From Bradyrhizobiaceae bacterium (GTDB taxonomy: Bacteria > Pseudomonadota > Alphaproteobacteria > Rhizobiales > Hyphomicrobiaceae), in contig CANJPN010000438.1 in assembly GCA_947475855.1 (NCBI GenBank), forward strand, positions 1 through 5,595: a stretch of DNA of 5,595 nt, read 5' to 3'. The position numbers and the translations under genes are program-made. Positions 1 through 5,542 of this stretch are shown piece by piece; the first letter of the stretch is position 1; every line of letters begins with the position of its first letter. Below the pieces are notes generated by a model. It ran no database searches and was not told the origin of the DNA. It worked only from the letters and a program-made list of their open reading frames with translations.

Positions 1-1
1 A

Positions 2-463
2 ATTCGTTCACCCCGAGATTTCTTCGCCGGGCTCGTCTTCATGGCGATCGCCGGCACGTTCATCTGGCTCGCGCTGGGCTATCGCTACGGCACGGCGCAG
101 CGGATGGGGCCCGGTTTCTTTCCGATCTGGGTTGGCGGATTGCTGGGCGTGCTCGGGTTCATCGTGATGGCGCGGTCGTTCGTCATCAAGGGGCCTTCGA
201 TCGACCGGATCGGATTTCGTGAGTTGGGCGTAACTCTTGTAGCGGTGGCTGTTTTCGGCCTCGTTCTTACTCACTTTGGGCTGGTCGCGGCGATCCTGGC
301 GCTGGTGCTCTTCGGGGCTCTGGCCGACAGGACGGCGAAGCCGCTCGAAACGATCGCGCTGGCAGTTTTTCTCGCCACGTTCTCGGTTGGTATCTTCGTC
401 TATCTGCTCGGTTTGCCGTTGCAGGTCTGGCCGCAAGGCTTTCTGAAGTTCGTGGGTCTTTGA
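2..463 (+). CDS. tctB: Tripartite tricarboxylate transporter small membrane subunit TctB (5' end cut by the window)
   Basis: This is the small integral-membrane subunit of a TctCBA secondary transporter, which works with TctA and a periplasmic TctC protein to import carboxylates. The reading frame is open from base 2, giving I-R-S-P-R-D-F-F-A-G ahead of the first in-window ATG at 41. That stretch resembles a normal TctB N-terminus, so the true start probably lies only a few codons left of the window and the ATG at 41 is internal. About 153 residues are visible, near the usual family length. The signature GTAQRMGPGFFP follows the first hydrophobic segment. Roughly four membrane segments can be seen, at about residues 8-26, 40-60, 76-105 and 118-140 of the visible protein. 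tctA follows after 53 bases on the same strand, so the two are probably cotranscribed. The substrate cannot be told from TctB. The family call is firm. Confidence 0.9.
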   Translation: MRSPRDFFAGLVFMAIAGTFIWLALGYRYGTAQRMGPGFFPIWVGGLLGVLGFIVMARSFVIKGPSIDRIGFRELGVTLVAVAVFGLVLTHFGLVAAILALVLFGALADRTAKPLETIALAVFLATFSVGIFVYLLGLPLQVWPQGFLKFVGL

Positions 464-506
464 GATGGCTGCGTTTGTGCGAAGATCTGGGGTCTTGAAA
501 TGACTG
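454..506 (+). repeat. Imperfect short direct duplication at the tctB-tctA junction
   Basis: GGGTCTTTGAGATGGCTG at 454-471, which contains the tctB stop codon, is nearly repeated as GGGTCTTGAAATGACTG at 490-506. The copies differ by one missing T and two substitutions. The second copy ends at the G-run (506-509) that is the best available Shine-Dalgarno-like stretch for tctA, seven bases before its ATG. A small local duplication could have made most of this spacer. With copies this short, chance is also possible. Confidence 0.35.
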
Positions 507-516
507 GGGCCCGTTG

Positions 517-2019
517 ATGGAAACTCTCGGCAATCTGGCGCTCGGCCTATCGGTCGCGGTGGGCTGGCAGAACCTGCTTTACTGCTTCATCGGTTGTTTC
601 CTGGGAACGCTCGTCGGGGTTCTGCCGGGTATCGGACCGGTGGCGACGGTGGCGATGCTGCTTCCGTTCACGTTCGGGCTAGGGCCAGGGCCTGCGCTGA
701 TCATGTTGGCTGGCATCTATTACGGCGCGCAGTACGGCGGGTCGACGACGGCGATTCTGGTCAATCTGCCCGGTGAGAGTTCGGCGGTGGTGACGACGCT
801 CGACGGCCATCAGATGGCAAAGAAGGGACGGGCTGGACCCGCTCTGGGGATTGCAGCCATCGGATCTTTCATCGCGGGCTGCGTGGCGACGCTGCTGGTG
901 GCGCTCTGGGCGCCGCCGCTCGCGGAGGTCGCGCTCAAGTTTTCGCCCGCCGAATACTTTTCCCTGATGCTCTTCGGACTTGTCGCCGCGATCGTGCTGG
1001 CGCGGGGCTCGCTTCTGAAAGCGTTGGCAATGGTGTGCTTCGGCATCCTGCTGGGGCTCGTCGGCTCCGACGTGAACTCCGGTGCGATCCGATTCGGGTT
1101 AGGTTTGCCGGAGCTTTCCGACGGGGTCGGATTCGTGGCAGTCGCGATGGCGTTCTTCGGTCTGGCGGATGTCGTCACCAATCTCGAGCGGAAAGACGAG
1201 GGGACGACCTATACGTCGACGATCGGCAGCGTGATGCCGTCGTGGAATGATTTCCGGGTGTCTTTCTGGTCGATCGTGCGCGGCACGGGCCTGGGATCCG
1301 TGCTTGGATTGCTGCCGGGGGGCGGAGCCCTGCTCGCCTCGTTCGCTGCCTATATGCTCGAGAAGCGGGTGGCGAAGGCCCCGCGCCATTTCGGCGAAGG
1401 CGACATTCGCGGCGTGGCGGCGCCCGAGAGCGCCAACAATGCTGGCGCGCAGACCTCTTTCATCCCGATGCTGACGCTCGGGATTCCGTCCAATCCGACG
1501 ATGGCGCTGATGATCGGCGCGATGATGATCCAGGGGATCGCGCCGGGACCGCAAGTGATGACGGAGCGGCCGGAGCTGTTCTGGGGGCTGGTCGCATCGA
1601 TGTGGGTCGGCAACCTGATGCTGCTGGTGCTCAATCTGCCGCTGGTCGGTTTGTGGGTGAGCCTGCTGAAGGTGCCCTACCGTCTGCTGTTTCCATCGAT
1701 CTTCGTTTTCTGCTGCATCGGGGTCTACTCGGTCGACGGGAAGATCTTCGACATTTACATCCTCGCGATATTGACAGCCTTCGGCTACTTCCTGCTGAAG
1801 CTCGATTGCGAGCCTGCGCCTCTCATTCTGGGCTTCGTGCTGGGTCCGATGATGGAAGAGAACCTGAGACGCTCGATGATGATCGCGCACGGCGATGCGA
1901 CAGTGCTGATTACGCGGCCGATCTCTGCGGCATTCCTGATCGCTTCGTTCCTGCTCTTGATTATTCTGGCGCTACCATCGCTCAGGGCCAAGCGCGAAGA
2001 GGCGTTGCAGGAGGGCTAG
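517..2019 (+). CDS. tctA: Tripartite tricarboxylate transporter large permease TctA
   Basis: This is the large channel-forming subunit of a TctCBA transporter in the inner membrane, energised by an ion gradient rather than by ATP. It has 500 residues, the normal family length, and is very hydrophobic throughout. The two-fold internal repeat of TctA is visible. The first half carries VLPGIGPVAT (residues 35-44), the YYGAQYGGSTTAILVNLPGE block (68-87) and DGHQMAKKGRAGPALG (96-111). The second half carries LLPGGGALLASF (265-276), APESANNAGAQTSFIPM (302-318) and LTLGIPSNPT (319-328). The ATG at 517 is preferred over an adjoining TTG at 514 because GGGG at 506-509 sits seven bases ahead of it. The gene is intact. 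tctC is not in view, so the substrate (citrate, another di- or tricarboxylate, or an aromatic acid) cannot be assigned. A bulged palindrome starts one base after the stop. Confidence 0.96.
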   Translation: METLGNLALGLSVAVGWQNLLYCFIGCFLGTLVGVLPGIGPVATVAMLLPFTFGLGPGPALIMLAGIYYGAQYGGSTTAILVNLPGESSAVVTTLDGHQMAKKGRAGPALGIAAIGSFIAGCVATLLVALWAPPLAEVALKFSPAEYFSLMLFGLVAAIVLARGSLLKALAMVCFGILLGLVGSDVNSGAIRFGLGLPELSDGVGFVAVAMAFFGLADVVTNLERKDEGTTYTSTIGSVMPSWNDFRVSFWSIVRGTGLGSVLGLLPGGGALLASFAAYMLEKRVAKAPRHFGEGDIRGVAAPESANNAGAQTSFIPMLTLGIPSNPTMALMIGAMMIQGIAPGPQVMTERPELFWGLVASMWVGNLMLLVLNLPLVGLWVSLLKVPYRLLFPSIFVFCCIGVYSVDGKIFDIYILAILTAFGYFLLKLDCEPAPLILGFVLGPMMEENLRRSMMIAHGDATVLITRPISAAFLIASFLLLIILALPSLRAKREEALQEG

Positions 2020-2020
2020 T

Positions 2021-2090
2021 GTGGCGTCGCGCCTTAATCGACTGATGGGTGCGGCAAGGACGGTGTCACTTAAGGCGCGATGAACGCCAC
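2021..2090. repeat. Bulged palindrome H1, REP-like, directly after tctA
   Basis: The left arm GTGGCGTCGCGCCTTAA (2021-2037) pairs with the right arm at 2070-2090. TTAAGGCGCGA gives an 11-bp upper stem, TGAA (2081-2084) is left unpaired, and CGCCAC closes a 6-bp basal stem. The loop is 32 bases. Read on the - strand the order is GTGGCG, bulge TTCA, then TCGCGCCTTAA, which parallels the second palindrome at 2113-2179 read on the + strand. It lies one base beyond the tctA stop and has no downstream T-run, so it is not a classical intrinsic terminator. It may still protect the 3' end or stall transcription. The structure is directly visible; the REP-like label is inference. Confidence 0.75.
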
Positions 2091-2112
2091 GCTAAGCTCA
2101 TGATCTATCAAA

Positions 2113-2179
2113 TGGCCCTTGTGTCGCGCCAAAATCGAATCCGGTTGCGGCGATGATACGATTTTGGCGCGACGGGCCA
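2113..2179. repeat. Bulged palindrome H2, REP-like, directly after the glycosyltransferase gene
   Basis: TGGCCC (2113-2118), unpaired TTGT (2119-2122) and GTCGCGCCAAAATCG (2123-2137) fold against CGATTTTGGCGCGAC (2159-2173) and GGGCCA (2174-2179). This gives a perfect 15-bp upper stem, a four-base bulge and a 6-bp basal stem around a 21-base loop. On the - strand the hairpin begins at the base right after the glycosyltransferase TAG stop (2182-2180). It shares with H1 the TGGC basal stem, the four-base bulge on one side and the TCGCGCC upper-stem start, but in inverted orientation. Only three T residues follow on the - strand, so factor-independent termination is doubtful. A role as mRNA 3' stabiliser or convergent transcription barrier is possible. 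Confidence 0.78.
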
Positions 2180-3244
2180 CTAGGCGGAGTGGGGACGCCG
2201 GCGCGCAAGCGCTTTGCTGCGTGCGGGGACGCCGCGGCCCTGTCGGGCGAAAAGCGCGTTTTCGATGTTGGATAGAAACAAGCGCGCTGTCGTATCCCAA
2301 CCGAACGATGTTGCGTGCTCCCTGACCTTCGCCTTGTCGAGGACCAGTGCGGCGAGAGAAGCCCTGAGCAGGTCGTGGTCGAGAATTCCCGTGACGCCGT
2401 CGACGACATTGTCGATAGGGCCGGTGACCGGGAACGCGGCGACGGGCACGCCGGACGCCATCGCCTCGAGAAGCACGATCCCGAAGGTGTCGGTCAGGCT
2501 CGGGAAGACGAAGACATCTGCGGAGGCATAGCAGGCCGCCAGATCCGGTCCTGTCTTCTTTCCCGTGAACAGGACGTCGGGGTAGCGCGCGGTCAGCGTG
2601 TCCAGCATCGGCCCCGCTCCAACGACCACCTTCCGGCCCGGCAGATCCAGCCGCAGGAAGGCCTCGATGTTTTTTTCGACTGCGACACGGCCGGTATAGA
2701 GGAACACCTTTTCGTTGCCGAAAAGTCGAACCGGTGCGGGGGTGAACACCTCCGTATCGACGCCGCGGCTCCACGGCATGATGCGCTCGAAGCCTCGTGC
2801 CTCCAGCTCTGCCGCCAAGGTGCGGCTGGCCACCATCATGCCGGCGCCCGCGTTGTGGAACCGGCGCTGGATGGCGTAGGTCCAGGAGGGCGGTACGCAA
2901 AACCTGGCGTAGAGGTATTCGGGGAAGCGAGTGTGGAATGAAGTCGTGAAAGGGACGCGCCGAGACAGGCACCAGTGGCGCGTCATCCAGCCTACAGGGC
3001 CTTCAGTGGCGATGTGGATCGCGTCCGGCTTGATGGCGGCGAGCCGCTTGACGAGGTGTGAATAACCCGGGATCGCCAGACGGATTTCGGGATATGTAGG
3101 GCAAGGCACCGAACGAAATTCGGACGGCGTCAAGAACACGGTTTCCGCGCCGGCCTGCTGCAACTCCTCTTCCAGTCGCTCGTAAGTGCGCACCACCCCG
3201 TTGACTTGAGGCCGCCAAGCGTCGGTGGCGACGAGGATGCGCAT
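2180..3244 (-). CDS. agt: GT4 family glycosyltransferase, probable diacylglycerol glycosyltransferase (Agt-like)
   Basis: This is a GT-B fold retaining glycosyltransferase of 354 residues. The N-terminal acceptor-side domain opens with MRILVATDAWRPQVNGVVRT (1-20), with the typical N-G-V loop, and has SFHTRFPEY at 102-110. The C-terminal nucleotide-sugar domain has RGVD (160-163), YTGRVAVEKN (183-192, conserved R and K), VGAGPM (208-213) and DTFGIVLLEAMASGVPVAA (252-270). The last is the E-x7-E region, with Asp252 in place of the first Glu and Glu260 as the second. The tail (337-354) is rich in Arg and could help membrane contact. The ATG at 3244 is chosen because it overlaps the upstream phosphoesterase stop (TGATG), has GGAG ten bases upstream and starts exactly at the domain. 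Longer upstream extensions read through the neighbouring gene in another frame. Coupling to a PlcP-like gene suggests Agt, which puts glucose or glucuronic acid from UDP-sugar on diacylglycerol. A different lipid or mannosyl acceptor is possible. GT4 is certain; Agt is inferred from context. Confidence 0.85.
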   Translation of the reverse strand: MRILVATDAWRPQVNGVVRTYERLEEELQQAGAETVFLTPSEFRSVPCPTYPEIRLAIPGYSHLVKRLAAIKPDAIHIATEGPVGWMTRHWCLSRRVPFTTSFHTRFPEYLYARFCVPPSWTYAIQRRFHNAGAGMMVASRTLAAELEARGFERIMPWSRGVDTEVFTPAPVRLFGNEKVFLYTGRVAVEKNIEAFLRLDLPGRKVVVGAGPMLDTLTARYPDVLFTGKKTGPDLAACYASADVFVFPSLTDTFGIVLLEAMASGVPVAAFPVTGPIDNVVDGVTGILDHDLLRASLAALVLDKAKVREHATSFGWDTTARLFLSNIENALFARQGRGVPARSKALARRRPHSA

Positions 3245-4056
3245 CAGGCGGCGGCTCCGATCCGGGAGGGGACGGTGGCAACACCGGGGGTTGCATCGCG
3301 TTGCTCGGCTGCGGTCTCGGTGGCTGCGGCCCATTTTACGAGCTCAAGCTCGCCTGATGCGGTCTCGACGACTGCAGTGCAGCTTTCGACCCAGTCACCC
3401 GTATTGACGTAATGCACGTCGCCGACCTCTCGAGAAGCGGCATGGTGGATGTGGCCGCAGATCACGCCGCTGGCCTGATGCGCCTTCGCGGCTCCCACAA
3501 GGGAGGCTTCGAAGTCGCCGGCGCGATTGACGCACCGCTTTACGCGATTTTTCAGGTAGGCCGAGATCGACCAGTAGTCCATGCCGAATTGACGGCGAAC
3601 CCAGTTGAGGGGACGGTTCAACCAGAGGAGGGCGGCGTAGCTGCGGTCGCCGACCAGGGCCAGCCACTCCGCGTTCTTGACGACGATGTCGTATTCGTCG
3701 CCGTGGGTGACCAGGTAGCGCTTGCCCGAGGCGGTGACGTGGACGGCGTTCTGGCGGATCTCGATATTGCCGAACTTCGTGTCACAGTAGGCGCGCAGGC
3801 CGTTGTCGTGGTTGCCGGGAATGAAGACGACACGGGTTCCGGTTTTCGACAGGCGGAGGATTTCGGCCAGCACGCGCCCGTGATGCACCGGCCAGACGAT
3901 CCCTCTGCGAATGCGCCAGAAATCGACGATGTCGCCGACGAGATACAGGGTGTCGGCCCGGGCGTGGCCCAGGAAATCGAGAAGTTGCGCCGCCTGCGAC
4001 CATTGGGTGCCCAGGTGAACGTCGGAAATGAACAGCGTGCGGTACTGCGTGGCCAT
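3244..4056 (-). CDS. plcP: Calcineurin-like metallophosphoesterase, probable PlcP-type phospholipase C
   Basis: This is a two-metal phosphoesterase of 270 residues. The full metal-binding set is present: D12-V-H14, G41-D42 with D45, GNHD (81-84), HGD (118-120) and GHIHH (201-205), followed by YVNTGDWVESCTA (216-228). Automatic pipelines usually call this family UDP-2,3-diacylglucosamine diphosphatase (LpxH). The WVESCTA block after NTGD and the overlap with a GT4 gene point to PlcP instead. In Sinorhizobium meliloti PlcP cleaves phosphatidylcholine and related phospholipids to diacylglycerol under phosphate limitation. No signal peptide is seen, so it should act at the inner membrane from the cytoplasm. 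Residues 245-270 are a low-complexity Ala-rich tail. The ATG at 4056 begins two to three codons before the first beta strand. A GTG at 4179 would add 41 residues that match no domain. The Shine-Dalgarno match is weak (GGGA, ten bases upstream). The enzyme class is certain; the PlcP substrate is likely, with LpxH-type activity the alternative. Confidence 0.88.
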   Translation of the reverse strand: MATQYRTLFISDVHLGTQWSQAAQLLDFLGHARADTLYLVGDIVDFWRIRRGIVWPVHHGRVLAEILRLSKTGTRVVFIPGNHDNGLRAYCDTKFGNIEIRQNAVHVTASGKRYLVTHGDEYDIVVKNAEWLALVGDRSYAALLWLNRPLNWVRRQFGMDYWSISAYLKNRVKRCVNRAGDFEASLVGAAKAHQASGVICGHIHHAASREVGDVHYVNTGDWVESCTAVVETASGELELVKWAAATETAAEQRDATPGVATVPSRIGAAA

Positions 4057-4215
4057 GATCGGGTGGTCCCACGTTCGATCGTCGAGATTGCCTGTCTTAT
4101 GTACTGCAATCAAGACAACAGTCGGATTACCAGGGTGTGACGGTGTCGGCGGAACGGGGAAAACGCTTAATTCTGTCACATAAGCCGTTGCGTAAAGGCA
4201 CCGGTCGTTCCTGAT
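4057..4215 (-). promoter_or_regulatory. Candidate regulatory region upstream of the plcP-agt pair
   Basis: This 159-base gap separates the solute-binding protein stop from plcP and is large enough for an independent promoter. Two inverted repeats are visible: TGTCTT (4093-4098) with AAGACA (4112-4117), 13 bases apart, and TGTGAC (4136-4141) with GTCACA (4175-4180), 33 bases apart. Two stretches resemble single PHO-box half-sites on the + strand: CTGTCTT (4092-4098), followed after five bases by CTGCAAT, and CTGTCAC (4173-4179), followed by ATAA and no good second half. PhoB control would suit a lipid-remodelling operon. The spacing and strand do not match a standard PHO box, and no clear -35/-10 pair was found. 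Confidence 0.35.
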
Positions 4216-5115
4216 TCAGAACACGCGGTAGGGGAAATAGCGCAGGACCAGCTCCTCGAACCGGCCGCTTGCCCGCAATTTCCGCAGGGAGGCGTTGAGT
4301 TCGCTCTTCAGTTGGGCGTCGTTCTTAGGGATGGCCATTGCAATGCCGTCCCCGAAGTATTTGGGCTCGAGGTAGGGGCCGCCCTTCAACTCACAACAGG
4401 CCTTCGAGGATTCGCCGTTGATCCAAAGGACGAGGCCAATTCCGTCGCCGAATACGAGGTCGACTTTGCTTCCCAGCAGCGCGTCGCGAGTGAGTTCCTG
4501 GGTTTCGAGGGAAAGGATGGCGCTGTCCGGGAAGAAGGCCTGCAGGTAGGCCTCGTGGGTGGTGCCCTTGGCGACGCCGATACGCGCGCTCGATAGGCCA
4601 CCAGGGGTGATTTCCAGCTCAGCGGCGCCCCGGCGGCCGACGAAGCGGCCGGGAGTGAAGAAATAGCGGTCGGTGAAATCGACCATGGACATCGCGCGCG
4701 CCGAGACCATGTGACCGGCGATAACGGCATCGGACTGGCCGCGAGCGAGCGCTGGAAGCAGGTCCTCCCACGGCCGGGCCGTGACGTCGCATTGCGTGCC
4801 CAGTTCCATGCAGATGGCGCGTGCGAGATCGACATGGAAGCCGGTGAGGACGCCATCTTCGTCGATATAGTTGAACGGCGGGAAATCGGCGGTCGTCAGG
4901 AAGCGCACCATCGACCGGCGCGTAACGCGCTCGTTATCCTTCGCGGGCGCTGCACCTTTCGGCGGATCTTTCAGATTTTGCGGGTAGGCCGTTGACAGCA
5001 TCGCCAGGAAGCCAAGTGCGAGCGCCAGTACTGCAGCGGCGAAGATGAACCAATTCCAGCGGGGCGGTGGTCCGTCTTTCGATCGGGGCGGGAGCTTGAG
5101 CATCGGCACGAGCAT
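4216..5115 (-). CDS. Membrane-anchored family 3 solute-binding protein (SBP_bac_3)
   Basis: This is a periplasmic binding protein of the amino-acid/polar solute family, 299 residues from the ATG at 5115. A basic, proline-rich leader (1-20) precedes a hydrophobic segment (about 21-43) with no clear cleavage site, suggesting a signal anchor. A short Pro/Ala/Lys linker follows. The binding domain starts near residue 69 with FLTTADFPPFNYIDEDG (72-88) and TGFHVDLARAICMELG (91-106). It continues through VDFTDRYFFTP (145-155), IGVAKGTTHEAYL (179-191) and the hinge-side region VDLVFGDG (218-225), and closes with FGDGIAMAIPKND (254-266) and LRKLRASGRFEEL (277-289). No permease or ATPase gene adjoins it, so it may serve a distant ABC transporter or act as a sensor. 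The ligand is unknown. The start is uncertain: GAGGA (5122-5118) is only two bases from the ATG at 5115 but eight from an in-frame GTG at 5109, which may be the real start. Confidence 0.87.
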   Translation of the reverse strand: MLVPMLKLPPRSKDGPPPRWNWFIFAAAVLALALGFLAMLSTAYPQNLKDPPKGAAPAKDNERVTRRSMVRFLTTADFPPFNYIDEDGVLTGFHVDLARAICMELGTQCDVTARPWEDLLPALARGQSDAVIAGHMVSARAMSMVDFTDRYFFTPGRFVGRRGAAELEITPGGLSSARIGVAKGTTHEAYLQAFFPDSAILSLETQELTRDALLGSKVDLVFGDGIGLVLWINGESSKACCELKGGPYLEPKYFGDGIAMAIPKNDAQLKSELNASLRKLRASGRFEELVLRYFPYRVF

Positions 5116-5117
5116 AG

Positions 5118-5122
5118 TCCTC
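5118..5122 (-). promoter_or_regulatory. Ribosome binding site that decides the start of the solute-binding protein
   Basis: GAGGA on the - strand is the only good Shine-Dalgarno match near this gene. It lies two bases before the ATG at 5115, eight before the in-frame GTG at 5109 and fourteen before the ATG at 5103. Spacing favours GTG 5109, which would give a protein two residues shorter. The functional outcome is the same for all three. Confidence 0.5.
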
Positions 5123-5135
5123 GGGTTCGCGCTAG

Positions 5136-5240
5136 GGCGTCAGCCGACTGGACGGAATCGCCTCCGCGATTTTCCTGTCGGAATAAGATGCTCTAGATTC
5201 AGCAGGCTAGAGCCGTTTTATCCGGTCAGTCGGTCGCCTG
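5136..5240. repeat. Nested imperfect palindromes, resembling a rhizobial intergenic mosaic element
   Basis: Several inverted repeats are stacked here. The outer arms are CCGACTG (5144-5150) and CAGTCGG (5227-5233), flanked by the partly complementary GGCG (5136-5139) and CGCC (5235-5238). A central stem pairs 5175-5196, which ends GCTCTAG, with 5207-5229, which begins CTAGAGC, around a ten-base loop and with a few mismatches. A separate small hairpin, AATCGC-CTCC-GCGATT (5156-5171), sits in the left half. The layering and the CTAGAGC core look like the palindromic intergenic repeats common in Rhizobiales. Family membership cannot be proved from one copy. The element lies just upstream of the solute-binding protein gene and could be in its leader mRNA. 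Confidence 0.6.
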
Positions 5241-5511
5241 CGGCGATCGCGTCTGGTCGGATACCTCCCCAGCGCGCTCGTATAGGCGTTTTGACTACAA
5301 ACTGACTAGCGTCGGCATGCGTCCGAATCTAGGCTGACCTCGGTCGTATACGACGTACGGGCACGCATAATCCACAAGTGGCTCTGGGGGGCGGTGTGTG
5401 GGGGATGGGCGAAGATCGGTTGGGGATCCGGGTAGCGCGCGCACATTCCGGTAGTGCCCCAACACGTGGTGTAAGCCCACAGGCATGATCCGGAGCGCCG
5501 CGGCTCGGATT
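5241..5511. other. Intergenic stretch without a convincing gene
   Basis: No reading frame here has both a plausible start and coding character. The stretch contains a perfect 12-bp palindrome, GTCGTATACGAC (5343-5354), which could be an operator. It also contains a G-rich segment with runs at 5386-5391, 5400-5404, 5407-5409 and 5422-5425. TTGACT at 5291-5296 on the + strand has no matching -10 box at proper distance. Promoters for the solute-binding protein gene should lie in this stretch, but none could be placed with confidence. Confidence 0.5.
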
Positions 5512-5542
5512 GTCAGGCGGCCGGGATTGCCGGCGGCCTGAC
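5512..5542 (-). terminator. Hairpin spanning the stop codon of the right-edge gene
   Basis: GTCAGGC (5512-5518) and GCCGG (5520-5524) pair with CCGGC (5530-5534) and GCCTGAC (5536-5542), with a single G/G mismatch and a five-base loop. The stem is very GC-rich and covers the last codons and TGA of the partial - strand gene. No T-run follows on the - strand, so intrinsic termination is only a possibility. It may instead be a 3' mRNA structure or a coincidence of GC-rich coding sequence. Confidence 0.4.

Noticed and set aside
1099..1890. A 263-codon open frame on the - strand inside tctA
   Set aside because: It is antisense to a clear full-length tctA. The predicted protein is His/Arg/Gln-rich without domains, as expected from reading GC-rich coding DNA backwards.
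2021..2179. Classical intrinsic terminators for tctA and the glycosyltransferase gene
   Set aside because: The stems are strong but neither is followed by a proper T-run in its gene's direction, and the shared bulged design points to a repeat family.
2315..2941. A 208-codon open frame on the + strand opposite the glycosyltransferase
   Set aside because: It is a shadow of the agt reading frame with no recognisable domain or ribosome binding site.
3244..4056. Straight assignment as lipid A enzyme LpxH
   Set aside because: Motifs are shared across the superfamily. The WVESCTA block and fusion-like coupling to a GT4 gene fit PlcP better, although LpxH-type activity is not excluded without a phylogeny.
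3412..4140. A 242-codon open frame on the + strand opposite plcP
   Set aside because: It mirrors the plcP codons and recalls no family, while plcP has every catalytic motif.
4057..4179. N-terminal extension of plcP from a GTG at 4179
   Set aside because: The extra 41 residues match no part of the family, and the domain begins right after the ATG at 4056. The stretch looks like intergenic sequence with inverted repeats.
5295..5486. A 63-codon open frame on the - strand in the right intergenic region
   Set aside because: It is Pro/Arg-rich without domain or ribosome binding site, and it runs over the G-rich tract and the 12-bp palindrome. It is most likely chance.
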